Part shown: positions 40,812 to 49,762 of the stretch, in pieces
Layout: every line of letters starts with the position of its first letter
How positions within the stretch are numbered: position 1 is the first letter of the stretch
NCBI RefSeq assembly: GCF_001905385.1
Contig: NZ_LIPF01000016.1
Location: 27,835 to 91,834, forward strand
DNA: 64,000 nt
Source: Streptomyces sp. CB02414
Lineage (GTDB): Bacteria; Actinomycetota; Actinomycetes; Streptomycetales; Streptomycetaceae
Direction: 5' to 3'
The notes under the pieces: model-generated
What the model saw: only the letters and a program-made list of their open reading frames with translations
Database searches by the model: none
Told to the model about the DNA's origin: nothing
Made by a program: the position numbers and the translations under genes

Positions 40812-41582
40812 TCAGGCGGCCGGGCCGAAGAGTTCGGCCAGCAGTGCGGCTCCCTCCAGGGGGGCTCGCACCTGGAGGTGCAGGAGGGGGCCGTCGAGGT
40901 GGAGGCGGAAGTCGAAGAACGGGCAGCACTGCTGCTCGGCGGCGGCCAGGGCCGCGACGGCCCCGGCCCGGTCGGCGGGCAGGGTGAGCCGCAGGCCCTC
41001 GCCGGTCTCCTGGCGCTCGGCGCCGTCGATCAGCCGCCGCCACTGCTCGGCGCGCTCGCCCACACCGTCCCCGTCCAGGGAGCAGGACACCGGCGCGCTC
41101 CTCCACCGCTCAGCGTCCTGCTCGGCGGCCCGGCAGCTGGGCAGCACGACGACGTCGACCGGCCGGGCGGGGGCGGCGGGGGCGAGGAAGCCGCACTCCG
41201 GATCGCAGCGCCCGGGCCGGTCGGGCAGCGCGTCGAGGTGGTCCAGCGCCGTGTGCAAGGTGGCGGTGAACGCCGCCAGCTCGGCGGCGCGTGCCTCGGC
41301 GTCCGTGATCCGTGCGGCGATCCGCGGCCGCAGGTCGGCCTTCATCTGCGCGCACGCGCCCGATTCCCACACGGCCAGCAGCTCCGAGATCTCCTCCAGC
41401 GGCAGTCCGAGGTGCTTGGCCGCGCCGATGAACGCCAGGCGCTCGACGGCGTCCTCGCCGTAGAGGCGGTAGCCGGCCGGGGACCGGTCGGCGGGCAGCA
41501 GCCCGGTGTTCTCGTAGAACCGCAGCGTGGTGGCCGGAACGCCGGAGCGTTCGGCCAGCTGGGAGATCCGCATCGTGCTCAT
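40812..41582 (-). CDS. MerR-family regulator with Cys-rich C-terminal domain
   Basis: A 256-residue protein from ATG 41582 (an alternative start is 41573). Residues 4-75 are the MerR winged helix (MRISQLAERSGVPATTLRFY, ENTGLLPADRSPAGYRLYGE). The dimer helix is followed by Cys-containing segments (SGACAQMKADL, RCDPECGF, LPSCRA) and a C-terminal domain ending in AAEQQCCPFFDFRLHLDGPL, known from actinobacterial heavy-metal-type MerR proteins. A metal or metalloid inducer is likely; which one is not evident. It probably controls the leftward genes to 39391. Confidence 0.88.
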   Translation of the reverse strand: MSTMRISQLAERSGVPATTLRFYENTGLLPADRSPAGYRLYGEDAVERLAFIGAAKHLGLPLEEISELLAVWESGACAQMKADLRPRIAARITDAEARAAELAAFTATLHTALDHLDALPDRPGRCDPECGFLAPAAPARPVDVVVLPSCRAAEQDAERWRSAPVSCSLDGDGVGERAEQWRRLIDGAERQETGEGLRLTLPADRAGAVAALAAAEQQCCPFFDFRLHLDGPLLHLQVRAPLEGAALLAELFGPAA

Positions 41583-41627
41583 GCTGCCGACGGTAAACCT
41601 TCGACTCGACTCGAAGGTCAAGGACGG

Positions 41628-42293
41628 TCAGGTCCGGGGGCAACGGGAGTCGGCTTCGAGCTGACGGGGCACGGTGCCCGCGCGCAGTTCCTTGAGGTCC
41701 GGGATGTGGTTGTAGAGGGTGCCCGGGGAGACGCCCAGGAGCTTGGCGATCGAGGTGATCGACCGGCCGGGGCCGGGCAGCAGGCCGCGTGCGGCGCGGA
41801 TGACTTCCTCGGTGGCGACGGTGGGGCGTCCGCCGATGCGGCCGCGGGCGCGGGCGGCGGCCAGGCCCTCGTTGGTGCCGATGACGATGAGTTCACGGAC
41901 GAACTCCGCGAGGGCGGCGAAGACGTGGAAGACGAGCCGGCCGCCGGGGGTGGTGGTGTCCAGGTTCTCGTGCAGCGAGGTGAAGCCGATCCCGCGCTCG
42001 CGCAGCTCGGCGACCATGTCGATGAGGTCCTGGAGGCTGCGGCCATAGCGGTCGAGCGAGGGGACCACGAGGGTGTCGCCGGCGTCGAGGAAGGCATGGC
42101 ACGCCTTCAGCTCCGGGCGGAGCGCGTTCTTGCCGGACTTCTTGTCCGCGAAGATCTTCCGGCACCCAGCCGCGGTGAGCACGTCGAGCTGCCGTTCGGG
42201 TTTCTGAAGGCGCGGGAGGGTCTGGGCGGCCTCGCGGGGCGATCTCCAGAAACGAAGGTTCTTTGAAGATCCGGACCGACCGCAATGATCCAT
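41628..42293 (-). pseudogene. Serine recombinase lacking its catalytic N-terminus
   Basis: From residue 33 the protein is a clear resolvase/invertase (PERQLDVLTAAGCRKIFADK, KACHAFLDAGDTLVVPSLDR, GIGFTSLHENLDTTTPGGRL, then a C-terminal helix-turn-helix near SITSIAKLLGVSPGTLYNHI). The start that should read GYARVSTxxQ with the nucleophilic Ser is replaced by RFWRSPREAAQTLPRLQK. Without it the enzyme should be inactive. The breakpoint lies near 42200-42250. Confidence 0.8.
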
Positions 42294-42330
42294 GATTCTC
42301 TGAATTCAGGATCACGTGTACTGTCGTGGC

Positions 42331-42666
42331 GTGCTGACTGTTGCCTCCGACATCGAGGTGCTGGCCCGGTTCGGCCGCGCGCTCGCCGACCCGATCCGCT
42401 GCCGCATCCTGCTCGCCCTGCGTGATGCCCCCGCCTACCCCGCCGACCTCGCCGACACCCTCGGCGTCTCGCGGACCCGGCTGTCGAACCACCTGGCGTG
42501 CCTGCGGGAGTGCGGCCTGGTCGTCACCGTGCCCGACGGCCGCCGCACCCGCTACGAGCTCGCCGACGAACGCCTCGGCCACGCGCTGGACAACCTGCGC
42601 ACCGCCGTGGTGGCCGTCGAGACCGACCGTGCTTGCGTCGACGCCGACGAGAAGGGCTGCTGCTGA
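42331..42666 (+). CDS. cmtR: CmtR-type cadmium/lead-sensing ArsR repressor
   Basis: GTG 42331 gives a 111-residue protein beginning MLTVASDIEVLARFGRALAD, like CmtR of Mycobacterium tuberculosis (MLTCEMRESALARLGRALAD). The metal-binding cysteines of CmtR are conserved: NHLACLRECGLVV contains the two on the recognition helix, and ETDRACVD the third at the C-terminus. CmtR dissociates from DNA on binding Cd(II) or Pb(II). The protein also ends GCC. It is 2 bp upstream of a transporter gene, which it likely controls. Confidence 0.9.
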   Translation: MLTVASDIEVLARFGRALADPIRCRILLALRDAPAYPADLADTLGVSRTRLSNHLACLRECGLVVTVPDGRRTRYELADERLGHALDNLRTAVVAVETDRACVDADEKGCC

Positions 42667-42668
42667 CC

Positions 42669-43388
42669 ATGGCCGCCGAGATATCGATATTCCTCGGTCC
42701 CTCCCCGGCCCGCCGCGACGTCCTCGCCAGGCGAATAAGGCTGCTGGTCGCCGCGACGATCACCTACAACGTCATCGAGGCGGTCGTCGCCATCACCGCC
42801 GGCACCCTCGCCTCCTCCACCGCCCTGATCGGCTTCGGCCTGGACTCCGTCATCGAGGTCTCCTCCGCGTCCGCGGTCGCCTGGCAGTTCTCCGCTCGGG
42901 ATCAGGCCGTCCGCGAGGCGCGCGAGCAGCGCACCTTGCGGATCATCGCGGTGTCGTTCTTCGCGCTGGCCGCGTACGTCGCCGTCGACGCCGTCCGCGC
43001 GCTCACCGGCACCGGGGAAGCGGAACGGTCGATCCCCGGCATCGTCATCGCCGCCCTCTCCCTCGCGGTCATGCCATTCCTGTCCGCCGCCCAGCGCCGC
43101 GCCGGCCGCGAACTCGGCTCCGCCTCGGCGGTCGCCGACTCCAAGCAGACCCTGCTGTGCACGTACCTGTCCGCCGTGCTCCTGGTCGGCCTGGTCCTCA
43201 ACGCCACCCTCGGCTGGTCCTGGGCCGACCCGATCGCGGCCTTGGTCATCGCCGCCATCGCGGTCAAGGAAGGCCGCGACGCCTGGCAGGGCAAGGGCTG
43301 TTGCGCACCCGCCGCCGCGGTGGTGCCGTCCGCCGGTGCCGAGACGGACGCGTGCGGCTGCCGTCCGGGCTGCGACTGCTGCAACTGA
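42669..43388 (+). CDS. Cation diffusion facilitator-like metal transporter
   Basis: A 239-residue protein from ATG 42669 with about six helices. ATITYNVIEAVVAITAGTLA and STALIGFGLDSVIEVSSASA correspond to the first helices of CDF transporters, with the Asp of the transport site in GLDSVIE; VADSKQTLLCTYLSAVLLVG and WADPIAALVIAAIAVKEG are the second set, with Asp in VADSK and ADPIAAL. The C-terminus is Cys-rich (CCAPAAA, ACGCRPGCDCCN), suggesting a metal-binding tail. With CmtR upstream the likely substrate is Cd, Pb or Zn. Confidence 0.87.
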   Translation: MAAEISIFLGPSPARRDVLARRIRLLVAATITYNVIEAVVAITAGTLASSTALIGFGLDSVIEVSSASAVAWQFSARDQAVREAREQRTLRIIAVSFFALAAYVAVDAVRALTGTGEAERSIPGIVIAALSLAVMPFLSAAQRRAGRELGSASAVADSKQTLLCTYLSAVLLVGLVLNATLGWSWADPIAALVIAAIAVKEGRDAWQGKGCCAPAAAVVPSAGAETDACGCRPGCDCCN

Positions 43389-43435
43389 CCGCCCGCAGTT
43401 TCTGGAGGCCCCGGCATCACTCGACGCCGGGGCCC

Positions 43436-44879
43436 TCAGCCGTCCTCGTCCTCGGTGTCTTCGACAGCGTCGGGGTCCCGGAGGGGACGCAGGCCCCGGC
43501 CGGGGCCGCCGGCCTTGATGTTGAACAGGTAGCGGCCCAGGAAGTTGATGTCCGGTCCTTGAGCGGGGAGAGCCGGGCGACGTCCTCGTCCTTGACGTCG
43601 TGGCCCTCGGCGCGGAGCTGGGCGACGGCCGCGTCGAGGTAGCGGGTGTTCCACAGGACAACGGCGTTGAGGACCAGGCCGAGGGCGGCGAGCCGGTCCT
43701 CCTGGCCCTCGCGGTACGCCTGCCGGATCTGGCCGCGGCCGCCGTGGCAGATCGCGCGGGCCAGGCGGTGACGGGACTCCTGGACGGTGAGCTGCCGGTT
43801 CATCAGGCGGCGGTAGATGTCGTCGACCGGGTCGACCGGGTCGACCAGGGCGAGCAGGTGCATGGTCTTGTCGATCCGCCCGTACTCGGCGAACGCGGCG
43901 CCCAGCGGCGTGGGGTGGCCCTCGCGCCCGAACATCCGCAGCAGTCGTAGGCCCGGACCTGGTTGGTGATCAGCGATCCGGCGACCCGGAGCATGTCCGG
44001 CCACTGCGTTTCGATCCGCCTGAGGTTGACCTTGTGGCGGGCGATCTCCTCCAGCGGCCCGTACCCGCCGGCCGACACCTCCCCGTCAGGCAGGTCGGCC
44101 CGCCAAAACCTCTGATCGGGAAGGTCGCGGAAGCGCGGGGCGAAGCGGAAGCCGAGCATCTTGTACAGGCCAAAGGCCATGTCGGAGTACGAGGCGTTGT
44201 CGGTCGCGACCATCTCCGGCTTCACCCCGCCGTCGAGGTTCAGCAGGGTGTCCAGTGTGTAGAGGCTGTCGCGCGGGATGCCGCGTACGACCATCGCGCC
44301 GATCCCGCGACCTGGTCGTTGACGGCGTTGAGCCAGGTCACGCCGCGTTTGTAGCCGTAGTACTTGGGTGAGGGCCCGGTGTTGGTGCTCTTGACGGGGA
44401 CGACGAAGCGCAGGCCGTCGACGGAGGCGAGCAGCCCGCCGCCCCACATCTGGGCCAGCCCGACGCGGGACTGGGCGGTGATGAGCGCGGCGTTCGCCGC
44501 GACGATGGTGTCGGCGCGCAGGCAGTTCTGGCCGACGTGGGACAGGCGCGAGCGGGTACGGGACGTGCACCGAGGTGCCCACGCGCCCGGAGCTGGAGCG
44601 GTTCTTCTTCCTCGATGACGACGACCGTGATCTGATCGCGCTGCGGCGTACGGACGCGCACCGGCTGGGCATGGCTGTGCAGCTCTGCACGGTCCGCTTC
44701 ATCGGCCGTTTCCTCGGTGAGGACCCGCTCGCGGTGCCGTGGGAGGTCGTGGAGTACCTGGCCGGGCAGCTCGGCATCGCCGACTCCTCGTGCAACATCG
44801 GCCTGACCCCGGTCATCGACCCGGAGAACAAGGCCCTGAGCGCCTCGGCCTGCTCCTCAGTCAGAAACTCCACCGGCAC
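43436..44879 (-). pseudogene. tnpA: Tn3-type transposase, deleted, inverted and frameshifted
   Basis: A GTG at 44879 starts PVEFLTEEQAEA leftward. The segment from about 44842 to 44570 reads TnpA on the + strand instead: RPELERFFFLDDDDRDLIAL to LAGQLGIADSS, then directly CNIGLTPVIDPENKAL from mid-protein. From 44555 the minus frame resumes with RSRLSHVGQNCLRADTIVAA. So an internal deletion of several hundred codons was followed by inversion, with CCGAGG-type inverted repeats at the breakpoints (44570-44578, 44840-44848). Further frameshifts lie near 44300, 43945 and 43560. Confidence 0.88.
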
Positions 44880-45049
44880 GGTCGGACCGTAACCAGCGTC
44901 ACCACCCGCCCGACGATCTTTCCGGGAACCCCAGCGAAGGCCCCGGCAGGTGTGCCGGCCGAGCAAGATCAATCTCAGCGGCACTTTCTGCACCGCAACT
45001 GCTCACACCCGAATACCCTGAGCCCCGTTCGCACTACCTGGGGAGACTC

Positions 45050-45445
45050 ATGACAAGTAGGTTCACTGAGTTGGCCGTTGACTGCCAAGATCCGGAGAGG
45101 CTCGCGGCCTTCTGGTGCGAGGTCCTGGACTTCAAGGTGATCGACCGGAGCGAGGGCAAGGTCGAGATCGGCTCCTGGGTGCCGACCGTCGAGGATGTTC
45201 GGGCCCGTCAGATGCCGCCCACCCTGCTCTTCATCCAGGTACCCGAGGGCAAGACCGTGAAGAACCGGCTTCACCTCGACGTCAGCCCGATCGACGGCAG
45301 CACCGAGGACGAAGTGACCAGAATACTCGGCCTCGGCGCCACCAAGACGGATGTGGGCCAGGGGTCAGACCGAAACTGGGTGGTCATGGCAGACCCGGAG
45401 GGCAACGAGTTCTGCGTCCTGCGCACCCTGGCACCGCAGGCCTAG
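45050..45445 (+). CDS. VOC-superfamily (glyoxalase-fold) protein
   Basis: A 131-residue protein from ATG 45050 after GGGGAGA. FTELAVDCQDPERLAAFWCE and VLDFKVIDRSEGKVEIGSW begin the first beta-alpha-beta module; LHLDVSPIDGSTEDEVTRIL and VMADPEGNEFCVL the second, with the PxGN/DPEGNEF end typical of VOC proteins. The streptomycete members of this form are usually unassigned; roles include antibiotic resistance and dioxygenase reactions. It stands alone. Confidence 0.88.
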   Translation: MTSRFTELAVDCQDPERLAAFWCEVLDFKVIDRSEGKVEIGSWVPTVEDVRARQMPPTLLFIQVPEGKTVKNRLHLDVSPIDGSTEDEVTRILGLGATKTDVGQGSDRNWVVMADPEGNEFCVLRTLAPQA

Positions 45446-45532
45446 ACCGCGAGCGGGCACGCGACCCCCAGGCCGGGGAACGCACCTGGCTCCACTCCCC
45501 AGCCGAGTGCGCCGCCCGGCGCCGCACGACAG

Positions 45533-46624
45533 TCAGGTGAGGCCGGCGGTGGCGTTGTCCTCCCAGCCGTCCACCCGCTGGAAGTAGCCGTTCATGGAGC
45601 GGGAGTGCCGGGCCCATCCGCCCTGGTCGGCAATCGCCACGGCGTCCTTGCCCTTCTTGCGGGCGGCCGTGGCCAGACCGATGCGCAGGGAGTGGCCGGT
45701 CCAGGCAAGCGAGATTCCGGCACGGGCGCTGATCCGCTTCACGGCCCGGGTGACGGAGTCGGGGACCATGCCGCCGGTGACGTTGCCGTGCCGGTCGACG
45801 CCGACGAACGCGGGGGCGTCCGGCTCCGACCAGTGCGGCGGGGCCTCGGCGGCGAGGCGGGCCCGGTACGTCTTCCACGCCTCCACCGGGCAAATCTCCG
45901 GGTCCTGCTGGTAGTTGACCTTCGCGTCACGGACGCTGTGCTTGGTCTTGCCGGTGAGCACCGACACGACCAGGCCGCGCGGGGTGAGGGCGACGTCCCC
46001 GGCGAGGAGGCCCGCCGGGTCCTGGGCACGCGAGGCGTAGTGGAAGCCGGTCAGGACGAGCGCCTTGTCCCGGGCCCCGGCGAGATTGTCCGGGCAGGCC
46101 CTCGCCACGCGGTACAGGTCGGGGACCTCGGCCGCGGCGGCCTGGCCCCGGCCGCGCCGCTCCCCCGCCTTCAGCAGCTCCACGGCGGCCGCCTCCAGCG
46201 TCGTCCGCGCCTGCGCCTGGTCGTCCCGGTTCACCTCCGCGCCACGGCGGCGCAGCTCCACGACCGCCCCCGCGAGGATCGTGCTCGCCGACGACGGGGC
46301 GTAGCCCGTCCCGTCGACCCGGCCCCGATCCAGCAGCCACACGACGAACGCCACCAACGCACCACGCGTGCACTCCAGTTCCGGGAAGCCCTGCGTTCCG
46401 CAGAACCGCGTCCAGACCTTCCACGCCTTCGCGTACGTGTCCGACGTGTTGGCCGGTCGAAGTCGCCGCCGCACCTCGTCCGCGAAGTCCTCCGCGTCCG
46501 CGAGGCGTTGGGCGACCTCTACGCCGTGACGCTGCGCCCACTGTGCGACGAGAGGGGACCGCTCCGCCGGAACGGGAGCTGTGCCGGCCTCTTCGGACGA
46601 GTGCTCGGTGGTGGCGGTACTCAA
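45533..46624 (-). CDS. Tyrosine site-specific integrase
   Basis: A 363-residue protein from ATG 46624. Residues 25-150 form the core-binding domain (RRLRPANTSDTYAKAWKVWT). The catalytic domain shows Arg in LTGFHYASRAQDPAGLLAGD, GHSLRIGLATAARKKGKDAV (HxxR box) and WARHSRSMNGYFQRVDGWED with the His/Trp and the Tyr nucleophile in NGYFQR. It therefore has the complete R-H-R-Y set, unlike the protein at 17347. The TCGGATAA dyad upstream may be its operator. No attachment site pair is obvious. Confidence 0.9.
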   Translation of the reverse strand: MSTATTEHSSEEAGTAPVPAERSPLVAQWAQRHGVEVAQRLADAEDFADEVRRRLRPANTSDTYAKAWKVWTRFCGTQGFPELECTRGALVAFVVWLLDRGRVDGTGYAPSSASTILAGAVVELRRRGAEVNRDDQAQARTTLEAAAVELLKAGERRGRGQAAAAEVPDLYRVARACPDNLAGARDKALVLTGFHYASRAQDPAGLLAGDVALTPRGLVVSVLTGKTKHSVRDAKVNYQQDPEICPVEAWKTYRARLAAEAPPHWSEPDAPAFVGVDRHGNVTGGMVPDSVTRAVKRISARAGISLAWTGHSLRIGLATAARKKGKDAVAIADQGGWARHSRSMNGYFQRVDGWEDNATAGLT

Positions 46625-46651
46625 CGGTCGCTCCCCCGTCTTCTTCTGACG

Positions 46652-46674
46652 TCGGATAAGGAAAGGTTATCCGA
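46652..46674. promoter_or_regulatory. Operator-like dyad between integrase and plasmid-type gene
   Basis: TCGGATAA and TTATCCGA flank GGAAAGG. The dyad lies 28 bp upstream of the integrase start and 87 bp before the rightward gene at 46761. Autoregulation of the integrase, or an arm-type binding site, is possible. Confidence 0.6.
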
Positions 46675-46760
46675 TGCGAGGACACACGTCGCCTCCGCGG
46701 AGACCGGTCCCCCTTCATGTAGATTCCGCAGAACCGGGTAAGAATCTGACAGAAGGCCAC

Positions 46761-47369
46761 ATGAAGATCACGATCGAGGGCGCGGACCGGGACTTCGTCG
46801 AGAAGCTCGTCGCGCTCGCCGCAGCGCACCACGCGGAGCTGACTGTCGCCGCCGTCGACACCGCCTGGACCGTCGAGCGCGCCAAGCGCTATCTGCGCTC
46901 GCTGACCGCCGGCGCCCGCCGGTTCGCCGAGATGGTCATCGTCGACGGCGACGGCTACATCGACGCGGACCAACTGCGCTCCGCTCTCGGCAAACTCAAC
47001 GGCCCGACCGTCGCCCTGTCCCGGGCCGTCCCGCGCGGCGTGCGCGAGGGCTGGTGGCCCGAGGGCGTCAGCGCGCCCATCACTCCGGTCTACGATCCGG
47101 ACATTTCGAGCTGGCAGAAGGTCATCGCCTACGAGATGGCCAGTGACAGCGTCCCCGTCTTCCGCTCCGCCTTCGCCGCCCTGAACACCGGGCACACAGT
47201 GGCCCCCGCGTCACCGGAGCCGCCCGCCCCTTGGAATGGTGAGGCGCCGTCCGCCTTCGCCGTACCACCCGGATGGGGAGCCGCCGACGACGTACCGCTG
47301 GTCACGCTCGACGAGGACGGCGTCCACGCAGGGCCCGACGCCGGCAGCGAGCGTCAGCGGGGCAGATGA
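46761..47369 (+). CDS. Hypothetical plasmid-type protein, 202 residues
   Basis: ATG 46761 begins MKITIEGADRDFVEKLVALA, a small alpha/beta start like that seen in many streptomycete plasmid proteins. A basic helix follows (VERAKRYLRSLTAGARRFAE) and then an acidic, Pro-rich C-terminus. VSRAVPRGVREGWWPEGV-like sequence is near the middle. No catalytic motif or membrane segment is seen and the family is unknown. Divergent from the integrase with a dyad between. Confidence 0.65.
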   Translation: MKITIEGADRDFVEKLVALAAAHHAELTVAAVDTAWTVERAKRYLRSLTAGARRFAEMVIVDGDGYIDADQLRSALGKLNGPTVALSRAVPRGVREGWWPEGVSAPITPVYDPDISSWQKVIAYEMASDSVPVFRSAFAALNTGHTVAPASPEPPAPWNGEAPSAFAVPPGWGAADDVPLVTLDEDGVHAGPDAGSERQRGR

Positions 47370-47475
47370 GGCAGGTCAAAGGGGGGTTGCGCGTCTAACC
47401 CCCCGCTCCCGCACAGTCGGCGCGGCCCGTCACCCCGGCGGGCCATGACAACCGCCTTGCAGGAGTGATGCCGCC

Positions 47476-47811
47476 ATGCCCGCCCTCGTCTCCCTCGCCC
47501 TCGACCGGGGCCTGGACCTTCTCGGCACGGCCCTGAGCCAGTGGCTGCTCGTCGTACTCCTGGCCGCTGCCGCCGTGGGCAGAGTGCTGTACCGACGGAG
47601 CCGGGCCACTCCCGCGGAGCCGGCCCGCGTCCGCCGCTTCACCCTCCTGCGCACTGAGGACGCCGACGGCACGCCAGTGCGGTACGAGACCACCCGGCCG
47701 ACCGGGACCAAGATCACTCCTTGGATTCACGGCCGCCAGCGCCTCTACGAACTGACGGACGTGCAGCTTGAGGACGGAACCTACGCAGCCGAGCCTCTCG
47801 ACCAGGTCTGA
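47476..47811 (+). CDS. Small single-pass membrane protein
   Basis: A 111-residue protein from ATG 47476, preceded by GGAGTGATGCC. One hydrophobic helix (SQWLLVVLLAAAAVGRVLY) is followed by a basic stop-transfer YRRSR and a soluble domain (RRFTLLRTEDADGTPVRYET) presumably in the cytoplasm. No family is recognised. Confidence 0.6.
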   Translation: MPALVSLALDRGLDLLGTALSQWLLVVLLAAAAVGRVLYRRSRATPAEPARVRRFTLLRTEDADGTPVRYETTRPTGTKITPWIHGRQRLYELTDVQLEDGTYAAEPLDQV

Positions 47812-47919
47812 CCGGCGAGTACCGACGGCCCAGCTCCCGTTGCGACGCGTCGTGCGGCCGTCTCCCCCTCGAAGTCCTCGGTCTTGCCCTTCGCGCGGAG
47901 GTGCGTTCATGATCGTCAT

Positions 47920-48450
47920 ATGGGTAGGCCATCGGTGACTCTGGGCGAGATCGTTGTGGACGACTGGCCAGCCGTTCACTCGTGGGCGTCTCTGCCACGG
48001 GTGTGCCGCTATCAGTCCTGGGGGCCGAACACAGAAGTCCAGACCCGGGAATTCGTGTTTTCCGCGGTCACGGCCTGGTCGGACACCCCTCAGCGCCGGT
48101 TCCCGTTTGTCGCTCGCGTCGAACGGGATGTGGTGGGCATGGGTGAACTGCACGTCCGCAGCCATAAGCAGCGCCAGGGCGAGATCTCATACGTCGTGCA
48201 TCCCCGAGTGTGGGGGCAGGGCATCGGCACGGAAATCGGTCGGCAGCTGCTCGCCTACGGGTTCGACGAGCTGGGGCTTCATCGGGTCTATGCGACCTGT
48301 GACCCGCGGAATCACAGCTCCTGCCGAGTGCTGTCCAAGATCGGTATGACGCTTGAGGGACACCTGCGCCACACGGCGCTGCTCCGTGACGGCTGGCGAG
48401 ACTCCATGCTCTTCAGCAGCCTCGAAGGGGAATGGCGCGCCCCTGTGTAG
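47920..48450 (+). CDS. GNAT N-acetyltransferase
   Basis: A 176-residue protein from ATG 47920. The GNAT core is plain: RRFPFVARVERDVVGMGELH, GEISYVVHPRVWGQGIGTEI with the acetyl-CoA loop QGIGTE, and RVYATCDPRNHSSCRVLSKI followed by GMTLEGHLRH. This pattern is of the RimJ/RimL-type acetyltransferases. Substrate unknown. Confidence 0.9.
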   Translation: MGRPSVTLGEIVVDDWPAVHSWASLPRVCRYQSWGPNTEVQTREFVFSAVTAWSDTPQRRFPFVARVERDVVGMGELHVRSHKQRQGEISYVVHPRVWGQGIGTEIGRQLLAYGFDELGLHRVYATCDPRNHSSCRVLSKIGMTLEGHLRHTALLRDGWRDSMLFSSLEGEWRAPV

Positions 48451-48680
48451 CCCGCAGGCGGGGCGCTTCCGCTTCTCGGTTCTGGCACGCGTCTTGGGGA
48501 GTCGGGGACGCGTCCATCCGGCCCACTCGTCGTACGGCGAGCACGATGACGACCATCAGCCCTGCCGCCGCGTCCGCCATCAGTACGAGAAGCAGGAGAC
48601 AGCATGCGGTGAGGAGGCCTTCTCCGCTCGACGGCTGCTTGCCGACAGGTTCGGGACACGGATCAACCCCGGCGAGCTGA

Positions 48681-49223
48681 TCAGACCCGGTCCAGGGGTC
48701 GGTGCGGACCGCTGGGAAGTTCGATCGCGACATCGTCGCCGGGGCGCACCACACCGCCTTCCTTCACGACGCTCATGATTCCGGCTTTGCGCACGATGTT
48801 CCCCGCCTCGTCGCGGCCGACGACCTGCTTCAGCAGCCCGTCCTGGAAGTTGTCGATCTGCAGGCAGGGGTTGCGGAGGCCGGTGACTTCCAGGACCGCG
48901 GAGTCGCCGACGCGCAGCAGTGTGCCGACGGGCAGGCCGAGCAGGTCGATGCCGCGCGTGGTGATGTTCTCGCCGAGTTCTCCGGGCGCCACCTCGAATC
49001 CTTCGTCGCCGACCTCGTCGAAGAGCTCTTCGTGAATGAGGTGGACCTGGCGCAGATTCGGCTGGGTGGGGTCCTGCGCGACACGCGAGCGGTGCTTGAC
49101 CGTCACACCGGCGTGTACGTCCCCCTCCACGCCGAGCCCGGCGAGCAGTCTGACGCTGTCCCGGTTCGGCTTGGTGAACGAGTACTCCCCGTTGCTGCTG
49201 ACCGCCGTAACTCTCCCGCTCAT
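48681..49223 (-). CDS. MOSC-domain protein
   Basis: A 180-residue protein from the start at 49223. The MOSC pattern includes GLGVEGDVHAGVTVKHRSRV near residue 35, QVHLIHEELFDEV, GELGENITTRGIDLLGLPVG and the conserved Cys in LRNPCLQIDNFQDGLLKQVV. MOSC domains transfer sulfur to metals or make N-hydroxylated-compound reductases with Mo cofactor. The stand-alone form (YiiM-like) reduces N-hydroxylated bases; which reaction occurs here is open. Confidence 0.9.
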   Translation of the reverse strand: MSGRVTAVSSNGEYSFTKPNRDSVRLLAGLGVEGDVHAGVTVKHRSRVAQDPTQPNLRQVHLIHEELFDEVGDEGFEVAPGELGENITTRGIDLLGLPVGTLLRVGDSAVLEVTGLRNPCLQIDNFQDGLLKQVVGRDEAGNIVRKAGIMSVVKEGGVVRPGDDVAIELPSGPHRPLDRV

Positions 49224-49519
49224 ACCTCGAAACCCCCTCGTCGGTAACGGTGTCCGCCCCCGAGCCTAGCCCTGGCCGCAGCACAGGTGCCCGGGCGTTC
49301 GGCAGAACCCAGGCCCTCTGCTCGACAGCCCGACCGCACCTTCACGACCTCGGGCGTCTCCACTGCTGGCATCAAGTGGTCGGTCAGCGTCACGGCTGCG
49401 CCCGAGTGCCAGGGGGCGCCCGGCCGGCGGAAGTGATGGAAGCGATCAGGAATCCGCTGGTCAGAGCAGTAGCCTCAGGTGGCTGGCCTGAGCGTGGTCT
49501 CACGCGGCATACTCGACGC

Positions 49520-49759
49520 ATGGCTGGCATCGAGATCGACGACACCACCGCGGACGCGCTGCGGGCCCTGGCCGACGCCGCGGGACTGCCGCTGGACGCC
49601 TACCTCGCGCAGGTCGCCGAGGAGAAGCGGCGCGAGCGCGCGCTGGCCGAGGGCGCGGAGATCTTCCGGCAGGTGACCGGCGACCCGGAAACGGCCGCTG
49701 CGTTCGACGCCGAGTACGGTGGCTCTGCGCCGGCCCGGACCGCCCCGCGGGCGGCCTGA
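49520..49759 (+). CDS. Antitoxin of a Fic-type toxin-antitoxin pair
   Basis: A 79-residue protein starting at ATG 49520, ending 3 bp before the toxin start. MAGIEIDDTTADALRALADA looks like a ribbon-helix-helix start, followed by a helix of alternating charge (YLAQVAEEKRRERALAEGAE) that fits toxin wrapping. Typical for small type II antitoxins in streptomycetes. It probably represses its own promoter. Confidence 0.7.
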   Translation: MAGIEIDDTTADALRALADAAGLPLDAYLAQVAEEKRRERALAEGAEIFRQVTGDPETAAAFDAEYGGSAPARTAPRAA

Positions 49760-49762
49760 CCT

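Larger units (their letters stand above)
39366..44982. mobile_element. Second, decayed Tn3-type element with metal-resistance cargo
   Basis: A 19-bp inverted repeat (GCCGCTGAGATTGATCTTG at 39366-39384, its complement at 44964-44982) encloses a methyltransferase-TusA pair, YnfA, MerR, a truncated resolvase, CmtR, a CDF-like transporter and a broken Tn3-type transposase. The distance from transposase start to right end is like that in the first element. I see no target duplication. The ends differ from those of element 1. Confidence 0.7.
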
